A stretch of DNA of 14,995 nt from Winogradskyella sp. (GCA_030149115.1 JASBSE010000202.1:1-14995); one strand, 5' to 3'. Counted from the stretch's first letter, positions 7,873-14,860 are shown. A program made the numbers and translations. Notes: a model not told the origin generated them from the sequence alone.

Positions 7873-8241
7873 GTGAAAGCAAAAGTCCGTACAAATCGAA
7901 TGTTTTCAATAATAGGATTAGCCGTTCTATTATTAGTGTCACCTTGTAAAGTCAGAAATTTTCTTCAGGCTGAAATTGGCATTCCTAAAACTGAAGTTTC
8001 TAACAAAAGTCAAACAACGGTTTCTCAATCCAATTGCCAGGATGTTGAACTTTCGCAAGTTGTTCAGTCGACTTCTAAACCGACTATAAAACTTCACAAA
8101 CTATCTACTTTAGACTTCTATAGTTTTCTGTTTTCCGATAATTCTGAAAAATATAGTTTTAAAACTTACACGATAAAAACTCAACCTGAGTCTGAGGTTC
8201 CACTCTATATTTTATACCAAAACCTAAAGGTTTATTCGTAA
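7873..8241 (+). CDS. Unrecognised membrane-anchored protein with VSPCKVRNF motif
   Basis: I do not assign a function. The frame opens with GTG at 7873; this gives a basic n-region (KAKVRTNR) before a hydrophobic stretch (FSIIGLAVLLLV), as expected for a signal anchor. Starting at the ATG at 7900 would lose those charges, giving 113 residues. The hydrophobic stretch ends SPCKVRNF; Cys25 has Pro before it, which is a poor lipobox, so an N-terminal membrane anchor is more likely than a lipoprotein. A second Cys (C55) follows a Ser/Gln/Asn-rich linker. The rest (to 122 residues) is polar and probably periplasmic, with aromatic patches LDFYSFLF and VPLYILYQ. TAGTTTCG (7866-7873) matches the -7 element at 7 of 8 positions and would favour the later ATG. 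It precedes the DsrE-like and DoxD-DoxA genes on the same strand, 151 bp away, so a link to sulfur metabolism is possible but unproven. Confidence 0.7.
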   Translation: MKAKVRTNRMFSIIGLAVLLLVSPCKVRNFLQAEIGIPKTEVSNKSQTTVSQSNCQDVELSQVVQSTSKPTIKLHKLSTLDFYSFLFSDNSEKYSFKTYTIKTQPESEVPLYILYQNLKVYS

Positions 8242-8271
8242 TTGATTTCCTTTTAATTTTTATAAAATGGA

Positions 8272-8287
8272 AGCAGTCACAACTGCT
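8272..8287. repeat. Short perfect inverted repeat AGCAGT-CACA-ACTGCT
   Basis: A 6-bp perfect stem with a 4-nt loop (8272-8277, 8282-8287) lies in the 151-bp gap before the DsrE-like gene. No T-run follows, so it is not a typical terminator; it could be an operator half-site pair, a small mRNA hairpin or chance. Confidence 0.3.
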
Positions 8288-8392
8288 ACTTTATCAATTA
8301 CAATTCTGAAAAAAAGACATAAAGCTGTTCTATAATATACCTTAGTTACACTTTATACTCCTTGTTTTTCAGCACACATTAAACCTTAAAAA

Positions 8393-8806
8393 ATGAAAAA
8401 ACTATTTTTAATAGCTTCATTGTTCCTAATGGTTTTAGGAACAGTTGAAGCACAAGAGTTCAGCTCTGAAAAGCACAATTATGTAGTGCTTTCAAAAAAC
8501 ATAAAGCAATTAAATCCAGTACTACTAACCGCAACAGCTTTAGCAGATGAAGATGGCGCAAACTACGGAGAATTTTTCGTCATTATTTGTGGAAAAACAG
8601 TACAAAACATTCCGAATAATGAAGACTTAAAACACCTTTTAAAAAAAACAAAAACTCAAAATATAAGAGTTTTTGTATGTGGAATTTCCCTGAAAAAGTT
8701 CAATATCCAACCTAATGAAATTCCGAACACCATGGAATTGACCGAAAATGGTATACTCTACGGTTTCCAATTAGCAAAGCAAGGATTTATAACACTTACT
8801 ATTTAA
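8393..8806 (+). CDS. Secreted DsrE-family protein (possible sulfur carrier)
   Basis: Residues 1-20 form a clean signal peptide (KKLFLIASLFLMVLGTVEA, cleavage before Q21), placing the protein in the periplasm. The mature part of about 117 residues has the DsrE/F alpha/beta pattern: HNYVVLSKNIKQLNPVL, GEFFVIICGKTV with C66, IRVFVCGISLKKFNI with C96 at the position of the conserved DsrE-type Cys, and ILYGFQLAKQGFITLTI, the typical closing helix and strand. Known: DsrE/TusD relatives carry persulfide on a Cys in sulfur transfer; exported forms are often found beside sulfur-oxidation genes, with unproven roles. The gene ends 12 bp before the DoxD-DoxA gene, so the two are co-transcribed. Its own promoter is unclear; TACCTTAG (8338-8345) is a 7 of 8 match to the -7 element. 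Family call is fairly firm; sulfur carriage is inference. Confidence 0.8.
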   Translation: MKKLFLIASLFLMVLGTVEAQEFSSEKHNYVVLSKNIKQLNPVLLTATALADEDGANYGEFFVIICGKTVQNIPNNEDLKHLLKKTKTQNIRVFVCGISLKKFNIQPNEIPNTMELTENGILYGFQLAKQGFITLTI

Positions 8807-8818
8807 ATTCAGTCTTTT

Positions 8819-9835
8819 ATGAAAACTACAAGTATAAAAAAAGATGCTGGTTTTTTAGCCTTAGCATTAAGATTAGTGGTTGGCTGGACTTACTTTTCAG
8901 CCTTTTGGAGGCGACTGTTTTTAGCAGATAAATTAGATTCTGATACCGCAGGCTATATTGGTGAAAAGTTTAATCATTTTTTGCCTCATGCGCTTGGTAT
9001 AAAACCCATGATAGAATATTTGGTCACCCATCCTGAAGCCTTGTGGTGGCATATGGTAATTTTCACTATTATAGAAGGTATTGTCGGTTTTTTAATTATG
9101 TTTGGTTTTTTCACCAGACTGATGAGTATTGGTGTATTCATGCTGGCTTTGGGTATTTTATTAGGTTCTGGTTGGATTGGCACAACTTGCCTAGACGAAT
9201 GGCAAATCGGTATCTTAGGTATTGCTACAGGATTTTTATTATTTCTCACTGGAAGTGGAAAATTTTCCATCGATAACTATTTGATTAAAAGGAATTTTAA
9301 AATCACTCAGAAGAAATCATTTCAATGGTTAGCTTCAGGTATTTTACCTATAAAAGACCAACTTTTTTCTAAAATCGTGATTATTGGTTCCTTTATAATT
9401 TTAGGAATTTCACTATACACCAATCAAGTTTTTCATGGTGGGCTTTGGGGAACACTTCATAATAAATCGGTAAAACCTTATGTTGAAATTTCTAACGGAA
9501 AAATTGAGAATAACCATTTATCTTTTGAAGTCTACAGAACTGAAGGTGTTGATGTTTATGGTGCTTGGATTATTGGTATTGAACTTAAAAATTCAAATAA
9601 TGAAACAGTTTTAGAACTATCTCATAATGATTTTGCAACATCCAATACATTGACAATTGATAACTATTATGTTACCAAAGTTAAACCTGGAAAACATAGT
9701 TTAATAATTCCTCTTGGAGCAAAGGCTAAACTTTCCATCAAGGATTCCAAAATTGAAAATCTGGACAATAACATCCACACCCTAAAAATCACTGATATTA
9801 GTGGTGCAAGTTGGGAACATCATGTTAATAATTGA
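8819..9835 (+). CDS. DoxD-DoxA fusion, thiosulfate:quinone oxidoreductase-like
   Basis: Resembles thiosulfate:quinone oxidoreductase, which in Acidianus is made of separate DoxD and DoxA subunits and couples thiosulfate oxidation (to tetrathionate) to quinone reduction at the membrane. Here both are in one chain. Residues about 10-160 are the four-helix DoxX/DoxD membrane domain: ALALRLVVGWTYFSAFWRR, WWHMVIFTIIEGIVGFLIMF, and SGWIGTTCLDEWQIG with C124. One more helix (about 185-203) leads to the DoxA-like extracytoplasmic beta domain: VFHGGLWGTLHNKSVKP, then GAWIIGIELKN and a terminal ITDISGASWEHH. At 338 residues it matches the fused form. It begins 12 bp after the DsrE-like gene and is followed by a strong terminator. 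I have not assigned a symbol because the fusion has no settled name. Domain calls are firm; thiosulfate as substrate is inferred from the family, since DoxX relatives vary in function. Confidence 0.85.
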   Translation: MKTTSIKKDAGFLALALRLVVGWTYFSAFWRRLFLADKLDSDTAGYIGEKFNHFLPHALGIKPMIEYLVTHPEALWWHMVIFTIIEGIVGFLIMFGFFTRLMSIGVFMLALGILLGSGWIGTTCLDEWQIGILGIATGFLLFLTGSGKFSIDNYLIKRNFKITQKKSFQWLASGILPIKDQLFSKIVIIGSFIILGISLYTNQVFHGGLWGTLHNKSVKPYVEISNGKIENNHLSFEVYRTEGVDVYGAWIIGIELKNSNNETVLELSHNDFATSNTLTIDNYYVTKVKPGKHSLIIPLGAKAKLSIKDSKIENLDNNIHTLKITDISGASWEHHVNN

Positions 9836-9840
9836 ACTAA

Positions 9841-9874
9841 AAAGCCCTAAAAGTCAATATACTTTTAGGGCTTT
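9841..9874. terminator. Bidirectional terminator hairpin between convergent genes
   Basis: A perfect 14-bp inverted repeat, AAAGCCCTAAAAGT (9841-9854) and ACTTTTAGGGCTTT (9861-9874), with a 6-nt loop. It begins 6 bp after the stop codon at 9833-9835 and lies 24 bp beyond the stop of the convergent NUDIX gene. The A and T ends serve both directions; the T-run is short on the plus strand, giving a moderately canonical terminator. Confidence 0.9.
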
Positions 9875-9898
9875 CATTTCATCTTTTACCAATAGATC

Positions 9899-10480
9899 TT
9901 AAACTAAAATCTTAATATTGGCATAACTGTTTTCTAATGCTTTTTGAGCAGCTTTTTCATCTAACCACTCTACTTTAGTAATACCTTCCTTTTCTTGTGG
10001 ATAAAGTTTACCATCAAATTTGGTTTTCATTTCAAACCAATAGGTAATCTTAATTTTATGCTTACCGTTACGTTTAAAAATATGATATGTCGTTGGCAAA
10101 GGTTTTATGATTTTAAGACCCTCTACTCCTGTCTCCTCTTCTACTTCTCTAATAGCAGTTTCTTCAATAGATTCTTTACCCTCTATTTTACCTTTTGGTA
10201 AATCCCATTTATCATTTCTGTAAATAAATAATATTTCATTGTTGGCATTATAAGCTTTTCCTCCACCAGCAACAACATTTGGTAAAAGTTTTAGAAAATG
10301 TTTTAGAAGCTTATCTGGATTATTATGTATTAAATGTACAGCATTAAAATCTGTGCTGTTCAGCATTTTTATAACCTTACCTATGTTAACAGACTTAAGA
10401 AGGAATGATTTAAAATTGGTTTCCTTTTCAACTTTTGTAGTTAAAATTATAGGCTTATCGCCTACATAAATAGTGTACAT
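9899..10480 (-). CDS. NUDIX hydrolase
   Basis: Hydrolyses a nucleoside diphosphate linked to another group; substrate unknown. The Nudix box is perfect: G97, E103, then R111 E112 V113 x E115 E116 x G118 V119 in GKIEGKESIEETAIREVEEE. Upstream of the box, AGGGKAYNANNEILFIYRND and KWDLPKGKIE are the usual first strand and loop. There is an N-terminal extension of about 70 residues (MYTIYVGDKPIILTT onward) with alternating strands and a lysine-rich helix that is not part of the Nudix fold and that I do not recognise as a named domain. No signal peptide: cytosolic. It is divergent from pyrE over 121 bp. TACTTTTA (10510-10517, minus strand) is a 7 of 8 match to the -7 element. The position beside pyrE fits a role in nucleotide-pool care, but that is inference. 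Confidence 0.92.
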   Translation of the reverse strand: MYTIYVGDKPIILTTKVEKETNFKSFLLKSVNIGKVIKMLNSTDFNAVHLIHNNPDKLLKHFLKLLPNVVAGGGKAYNANNEILFIYRNDKWDLPKGKIEGKESIEETAIREVEEETGVEGLKIIKPLPTTYHIFKRNGKHKIKITYWFEMKTKFDGKLYPQEKEGITKVEWLDEKAAQKALENSYANIKILV

Positions 10481-10536
10481 AGATTGGGTTAGTTATAACT
10501 TATCAATTGTAAAAGTATTATTTTTTATTAAACCTC

Positions 10537-10566
10537 TTTTAAACTAAGAATTAAATTAGTTTAAAA
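10537..10566. promoter_or_regulatory. Perfect 11-bp inverted repeat, candidate operator upstream of pyrE
   Basis: TTTTAAACTAA (10537-10547) and TTAGTTTAAAA (10556-10566) form an exact 11-bp inverted repeat with an 8-bp AT spacer. It lies between divergent genes, so a terminator is not expected, and its right arm ends where the -33 element of the pyrE promoter should be. An operator for one or both genes is the simplest reading. Confidence 0.5.
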
Positions 10567-10588
10567 TTTAAAAACTTATAAAATTCAT

Positions 10589-10596
10589 TAATTTTG
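10589..10596 (+). promoter_or_regulatory. Promoter -7 element of pyrE (TAATTTTG)
   Basis: A perfect TAnnTTTG match ending 5 bp before the pyrE ATG at 10602. Transcription starting a few bases after this element would fall at or next to the start codon, suggesting a leaderless or nearly leaderless mRNA. No clear -33 TTG is seen at the right distance. Confidence 0.45.
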
Positions 10597-10601
10597 TAAT
10601 T

Positions 10602-11246
10602 ATGATTTTTAACAAAGAAACCGCAAAAAAAACCGCAGAAGTTTTATTGCAAATTAATGCTATAAAACTACAACCAAAAGAACCATTCACATGGGCTTCT
10701 GGCTGGAAATCACCAATATACTGCGACAACAGAATTGTACTTTCTTATCCACTTATAAGAAACTACATAAGAGAAACCATGGCAAAACACATAGAAGACC
10801 ACTATGGCAAACCAGATGTTATTGCTGGAGTTGCAACCGGAGCTATTGGTATTGGAGCTTTAGTTGCCGAATATTTAAATCTTCCTTTTGTTTATGTAAG
10901 ACCAGAAGCAAAAAAGCATGGTCGTCAAAACCAGATTGAAGGTCATATAGAAAAAGGGCAAACTGTAGTTGTTGTAGAAGATTTAATAAGCACTGGCAAA
11001 AGCAGTCTCAATGCTGTCGCTGCCTTAAAAGAGGCGGAGGTTAATGTAAAAGGTATGGTTGCTATTTTTTCTTACGGATTCGATATTGCAGAAAAGAACT
11101 TTAACGATGCTAATGTAGAATTACACACTCTTAGCAATTACGAAAATCTTTTAGAACAAGCCTTAGACACTAACTATATTACCAAAGCAGAACAAGACAT
11201 TTTATCACAATGGAATGCCAACCCTAGCGAATGGAACGCTAATTGA
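10602..11246 (+). CDS. pyrE: Orotate phosphoribosyltransferase
   Basis: Joins orotate to PRPP, giving orotidine 5'-phosphate, in pyrimidine synthesis in the cytosol. Seen: FTWASGWKSPIYCDNR (29-44), the N-terminal substrate region; VIAGVATGAIGIGALVAEYL, the core loop; YVRPEAKKHGRQNQIEG (98-114), the flexible catalytic loop; and VVVVEDLISTGKSS (122-135), the PRPP-binding motif. 214 residues is the normal length. The start is fixed by IFNKETAKKTAEVLL, a typical opening, and by the absence of any earlier in-frame start near the promoter. The C-terminus carries a short repeat, WNAN-PSE-WNAN, encoded with different synonymous codons. The SRPBCC gene follows 25 bp later and probably shares the transcript. 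Confidence 0.97.
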   Translation: MIFNKETAKKTAEVLLQINAIKLQPKEPFTWASGWKSPIYCDNRIVLSYPLIRNYIRETMAKHIEDHYGKPDVIAGVATGAIGIGALVAEYLNLPFVYVRPEAKKHGRQNQIEGHIEKGQTVVVVEDLISTGKSSLNAVAALKEAEVNVKGMVAIFSYGFDIAEKNFNDANVELHTLSNYENLLEQALDTNYITKAEQDILSQWNANPSEWNAN

Positions 11247-11271
11247 TATACCTTCCAAAAACACAATATAA

Positions 11272-11667
11272 ATGAATTTAGAATCACCAAAGGTTACTTT
11301 AGATAAATCTGCAGAAGAAACATTCAATTTCTTGTCAGACGTTAAAAATTTTGAAACTCTAATGCCGGAGAACATCAGTAAGTTTGAAGTTCTTGATAAC
11401 GACAAATTTCTTTTCGCTTTAAAAGGAATGCCAGAAATCGTACTTAAGAAAAAAGAAGAAACACCAAATAGCAAAATTGTTTTAGGTGCTGCTGGCGGAA
11501 AATTAGATTTCTCACTTATTGGCCATATTACAGAAGTCGAAACTAATAAAAGTGAAGTACAGTTAACTTTTAGCGGAGAGTTCAATGCCATGATGGCTAT
11601 GATGATAAAAGGTCCTATAAATAAATTTATTGAAACCCTTGTAACTAATATGAAAACTGCGATTTAA
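11272..11667 (+). CDS. SRPBCC (START-like) domain protein
   Basis: A 131-residue single-domain cytosolic protein of the START/Bet v1-like (SRPBCC) superfamily, which binds hydrophobic ligands in a helix-grip pocket. The opening MNLESPKVTLDKSAEETFNF followed by LSDVKNFETLMP is the usual first strand and paired helices; later strands alternate regularly (FLFALKGMPEIVLKKKEE, LDFSLIGHITEVE, VQLTFSGEFNAMMAM) and the C-terminal helix (INKFIETLVTNMKTAI) closes the fold. No catalytic residues can be pointed to. RatA/Coq10-like proteins share this fold, but nothing specific to them is visible. It follows pyrE by 25 bp and overlaps the birA stop codon by 4 bp in tail-to-tail orientation. Specific function unknown. 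Confidence 0.85.
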   Translation: MNLESPKVTLDKSAEETFNFLSDVKNFETLMPENISKFEVLDNDKFLFALKGMPEIVLKKKEETPNSKIVLGAAGGKLDFSLIGHITEVETNKSEVQLTFSGEFNAMMAMMIKGPINKFIETLVTNMKTAI

Positions 11668-12395
11668 TAAAGCAAGGTTACTTGTTTTAAATCAAAGGTT
11701 TCTATAATATCATCTTCGGTCCAAACATTAAGTTTACCTGTTTCAGTTATATCTTTTATAATTCCAGAAAAGGTACTACCGTCTTCATATTTAAATGTAG
11801 AAGGTTTATCTTTTCTGAATAAAAGAGCTTCATATTGCTTTTTTATTTCCGCATAGTCTTTTGCCTCTAATAGTTTAAAATAGTATTGAAGCTGCGTTAA
11901 AATACCGGATAAAACTTCATCCTTGTTATGCATAAAGCCTGTAAGCAAACTGATTGATGTAGCTTTAGGTAAATTGTCGAAATTCTTTTGATTAATATTC
12001 AAGCCAAAACCAATAATAGAACCTTTGAGCTTGTTTTGTTTTATAACATTTTCGATAAGAATACCACAGATTTTTTTGTTTGCTGACAAAATGTCGTTAG
12101 GCCATTTAATAGATAATTGTGAGATTTTCAAACCCTCTAGAGCTTTACAAATAGATAAAGCTACAGCCATACTTATATAAAATTGTTTCTCTACATCAAC
12201 AAACTCAAAAGTTTTAAACACACTAGCAGTAAGGTTTTTACCGTCTTCGGTTTGCCAGATTGTACCCATTTGCCCTCTTCCTTGTGTTTGATGATTAGCT
12301 ACAACAACAGTAAAATCCTTTGGCAGATTAACAGCAGACATAGCCTTTAAGTAACTGTTTGTTGAGTCAATGGCATCAAGTTTGATAATGTACAT
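11664..12395 (-). CDS. birA: Biotin--[acetyl-CoA-carboxylase] ligase
   Basis: Attaches biotin, through biotinyl-AMP, to the carrier protein of biotin-dependent carboxylases. Seen: LDAIDSTNSYLK at the start, the biotin-site entry; NHQTQGRGQMGTIW with GRGQMG (39-44), the biotinyl-AMP loop; LSIKWPNDILSANKKICGIL (95-114), with the conserved KWPND and KxxGIL lysines; and GSIIGFGLNIN, the nucleotide-site strand. The C-terminal part (KYEDGSTFSGIIKDI onward) is the small beta domain. With 243 residues and no N-terminal helix-turn-helix, this is a class I enzyme that cannot act as a DNA-binding biotin repressor. It is divergent from rsfS over 94 bp and its stop overlaps the stop of the SRPBCC gene. 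Confidence 0.95.
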   Translation of the reverse strand: MYIIKLDAIDSTNSYLKAMSAVNLPKDFTVVVANHQTQGRGQMGTIWQTEDGKNLTASVFKTFEFVDVEKQFYISMAVALSICKALEGLKISQLSIKWPNDILSANKKICGILIENVIKQNKLKGSIIGFGLNINQKNFDNLPKATSISLLTGFMHNKDEVLSGILTQLQYYFKLLEAKDYAEIKKQYEALLFRKDKPSTFKYEDGSTFSGIIKDITETGKLNVWTEDDIIETFDLKQVTLLY

Positions 12396-12461
12396 ATAAA
12401 TAATGGTCTATTTTTATAGTTTTCTTATGACATTTAGGGTCTACAAGAACTAAAAAAATAA

Positions 12462-12469
12462 TAACTTTG
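12462..12469 (+). promoter_or_regulatory. Promoter -7 element of rsfS-ftsH (TAACTTTG)
   Basis: A perfect TAnnTTTG match 20 bp before the rsfS ATG, giving a short AT-rich leader (about 15 nt). The -33 region around 12433-12440 reads TTTAGGG and contains no exact TTG. As rsfS and ftsH are on the same strand with a 55-bp gap and no terminator between, this would drive both. Confidence 0.5.
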
Positions 12470-12489
12470 CATAAATTTAATTCAATTTA

Positions 12490-12861
12490 ATGACGAAAGA
12501 AAAAACTAGTGCAGACCAACTCATTACAACAATCATTGCTGGAATAGAAGAGGTTAAAGGGAAAGAAATTACAATTTTAGATTTAAGAGATATTGAAAAT
12601 ACGGTTTGCGATTATTTTATAGTTTGTGAAGGTACTTCTAACACACAAGTTAACGCAATCGTCAACTCCATACAAAAATTAGTTAGCAAAACCACTAAAG
12701 ACAAACCTTGGCATATAGAAGGTACTGATAATGCCGAATGGGTATTAATGGATTATGTCAATGTTGTGGTACACGTTTTCCAAAAACATATACGAGAATA
12801 CTACGATATTGAAAGTCTTTGGGGAGATGCTAAAACAACACAAATAGAAACAAGTTACTAA
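12490..12861 (+). CDS. rsfS: Ribosome silencing factor
   Basis: RsfS binds uL14 on the large ribosomal subunit and blocks subunit joining under nutrient limitation. Seen in order: LITTIIAGIEEVKGKEITIL and LRDIENTVCDYFIVCEGTSN, the typical first part with the conserved D-Y-F-I-V-C core; VNAIVNSIQKLV, the helix; and KPWHIEGTDNAEWVLMDYVN followed by VVVHVFQKHIREYYDIESLW, the signature C-terminal half. The product is 123 residues, within the usual 105-130. No catalytic site is expected. It is the first gene of the pair with ftsH; rsfS and ftsH are commonly adjacent in this group of bacteria, which links translation control and membrane protein quality control by position only. Confidence 0.96.
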   Translation: MTKEKTSADQLITTIIAGIEEVKGKEITILDLRDIENTVCDYFIVCEGTSNTQVNAIVNSIQKLVSKTTKDKPWHIEGTDNAEWVLMDYVNVVVHVFQKHIREYYDIESLWGDAKTTQIETSY

Positions 12862-12916
12862 ACAACAAAACGATTACCGCTAAAGTTTACTTTAAGAGGA
12901 GTCGAAAGACAAAAAA

Positions 12917-14860
12917 ATGGCAAAAGACAATAAAAATTTAAATAAAAAACCTAAACTAAATCCATATTGGATTTATGGAGTTATCATTGCTGTATTCTTA
13001 TCTATACAGTTATTCTCAGGCGGATTTGGAGGTTCAACAGGAAGTAAAACCACACCTACTGAATTTTTCAATTTTTTAAGCAATGGTGATGTAAAAAAAG
13101 TTGAAATAATCAATAACAGGGAAGCTAGAGTTTATTTAACCAAGGAAGCGCAAGAAAAAGAGATTCATAAAAATTCTAAACCTAAAACCTTCTTACCTTC
13201 AATGACTCCAATCCCAAACTACAAGTTTGAATTTGGTGATTTAAAGTTATTCCAAGAAGAGATTGCAAAAATCAAGGCAGAAGATAATATAGACGTACCT
13301 GTTTCTTTTGATACAGAACAAAATGTTTGGGGAGATTTCTTGCTTACACTATTACCTTTTATACTTATCATAGGTGTCTGGATTTTTATAATGAGACGTA
13401 TGTCATCAGGTGGTAGCGGTGGAGCTGGTGGACAGATTTTTAACATAGGTAAATCTAAAGCCAAGCTTTTTGATGAAAAATCAGACACTAAAACTTCTTT
13501 TAAAGATGTTGCAGGTTTAGAAGGAGCTAAAGAAGAAGTACAAGAAATTGTAGATTTTTTAAAGTTTCCTGAAAAATACACCTCACTTGGAGGTAAAATT
13601 CCTAAAGGTGCATTGCTTGTAGGACCTCCAGGAACTGGTAAAACCTTATTAGCAAAAGCCGTTGCAGGCGAAGCAAAAGTGCCTTTCTTTTCACTATCTG
13701 GTTCGGACTTCGTAGAAATGTTTGTAGGTGTAGGAGCCTCTCGTGTAAGAGATTTGTTTAAGCAAGCTAAGGAAAAATCACCATCAATTATTTTTATTGA
13801 TGAGATTGATGCCATTGGTAGAGCAAGAGGAAAAAACAATTTCTCTGGTTCTAATGATGAACGTGAAAATACATTGAACCAGTTACTAACTGAAATGGAT
13901 GGTTTTGGCACTAATACAAACGTTATTGTACTAGCTGCAACCAACAGAGCAGATGTTTTAGATAGTGCACTAATGCGTGCTGGTCGTTTTGACAGACAAA
14001 TTTATGTTGATCTTCCGGATGTAAGAGAGCGTAAAGAAATTTTTGAAGTGCATCTTCGTCCACTTAAAAAAGAAGAAACTTTAGATGTAGATTTCTTAGC
14101 AAAACAAACTCCTGGTTTCTCTGGTGCTGATATAGCTAATGTTTGTAACGAAGCAGCTTTAATCGCTGCCAGAAAAGGCAAAAAGGCCGTTAACAAACAA
14201 GATTTCTTAGACGCTGTTGACCGAATTATTGGTGGTTTAGAAAAGAAAAATAAAATTATAACTCCAGATGAAAAACGTGCTGTTGCTTTTCACGAAGCTG
14301 GTCATGCCACAATAAGCTGGATGCTAGAGCATGCTGCACCATTAGTAAAAGTTACTATTGTACCTAGAGGTCGTTCTCTTGGAGCTGCTTGGTATTTGCC
14401 TGAAGAACGTCTTATTGTAAGGCCAGAGCAAATGCTAGACGAAATGTGTGCTGCATTAGGCGGTAGAGCTGCTGAGCAAGTTATTTTTGGTAAAATTTCC
14501 ACGGGAGCTTTGAGTGATTTAGAAAAGGTTACGAAGCAAGCGAGAGCTATGGTCACCATTTATGGTCTTAGCGAAAAAGTAGGTAACCTAACCTATTATG
14601 ATTCTTCTGGACAATCTGAATACGGGTTTACAAAACCTTACAGTGAGCAAACTGCAGAACTTATCGATAAAGAAATTTCAGATATCATTGAAAAGCAATA
14701 TGATAGAGCAGTAAAATTACTGGAAGAAAATAAAGATAAACTTACCGAACTTGCTGAAGTTTTATTAGATAAAGAGGTGATTTTCAAGGACAATCTTGAA
14801 AAAATATTTGGAAAGCGTGCTTTCGAAAAAGAAGAAATAGCTGTAGAGGAAGAAGAATAA
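12917..14860 (+). CDS. ftsH: ATP-dependent zinc metalloprotease FtsH
   Basis: Membrane-anchored AAA+ protease that degrades misfolded membrane proteins and selected cytosolic regulators as a hexamer. Order: N-terminal basic region, membrane helix 1 (about 18-34), a periplasmic domain (about 35-140) ending before membrane helix 2 (about 141-159), a Gly/Ser-rich linker, then AAA+ with Walker A GPPGTGKT (236-243), pore loop MFVGVG, Walker B IIFIDEID (291-298) and second region of homology with R354, R357 and R360, and the protease domain with HEAGH (459-463) and the third zinc ligand D534. The C-terminus is acidic (EEIAVEEEE). 647 residues is normal. AGGAG (12897-12901) lies 15 bp before the ATG, farther than a useful Shine-Dalgarno. 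All motifs are intact. Confidence 0.98.
   Translation: MAKDNKNLNKKPKLNPYWIYGVIIAVFLSIQLFSGGFGGSTGSKTTPTEFFNFLSNGDVKKVEIINNREARVYLTKEAQEKEIHKNSKPKTFLPSMTPIPNYKFEFGDLKLFQEEIAKIKAEDNIDVPVSFDTEQNVWGDFLLTLLPFILIIGVWIFIMRRMSSGGSGGAGGQIFNIGKSKAKLFDEKSDTKTSFKDVAGLEGAKEEVQEIVDFLKFPEKYTSLGGKIPKGALLVGPPGTGKTLLAKAVAGEAKVPFFSLSGSDFVEMFVGVGASRVRDLFKQAKEKSPSIIFIDEIDAIGRARGKNNFSGSNDERENTLNQLLTEMDGFGTNTNVIVLAATNRADVLDSALMRAGRFDRQIYVDLPDVRERKEIFEVHLRPLKKEETLDVDFLAKQTPGFSGADIANVCNEAALIAARKGKKAVNKQDFLDAVDRIIGGLEKKNKIITPDEKRAVAFHEAGHATISWMLEHAAPLVKVTIVPRGRSLGAAWYLPEERLIVRPEQMLDEMCAALGGRAAEQVIFGKISTGALSDLEKVTKQARAMVTIYGLSEKVGNLTYYDSSGQSEYGFTKPYSEQTAELIDKEISDIIEKQYDRAVKLLEENKDKLTELAEVLLDKEVIFKDNLEKIFGKRAFEKEEIAVEEEE

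Noticed and set aside
9043..9276. Plus-strand frame of 77 codons inside the DoxD-DoxA gene
   Set aside because: Overlaps the DoxD membrane domain in another frame; the Trp/Tyr/Phe-rich translation is an artefact of shifting a hydrophobic coding region.
9841..9874. Hairpin as part of a riboswitch or attenuator
   Set aside because: It lies between two convergent stop codons, so a shared terminator explains it fully.
11205..11246. WNAN-PSE-WNAN duplication at the PyrE C-terminus as a recent repeat expansion
   Set aside because: The two copies use different synonymous codons and flavobacterial PyrE ends vary; it may be an old or chance similarity.
11205..11591. Minus-strand frame of 128 codons over the SRPBCC gene
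   Set aside because: Covered by the SRPBCC gene, which has a coherent fold pattern; no homology signs on the minus strand.
11664..12395. BirA as transcriptional repressor of biotin genes
   Set aside because: The protein starts directly at the ligase domain; the N-terminal DNA-binding domain is absent.
12897..12901. AGGAG as the Shine-Dalgarno of ftsH
   Set aside because: It is 15 bp from the ATG, beyond normal spacing, and Bacteroidota rarely rely on such sites.
13219..13944. Long open frame of 241 codons antisense to ftsH
   Set aside because: It lies fully inside the well-supported ftsH gene, is Ser/Pro-rich in the manner of an antisense shadow and has no recognisable motif.
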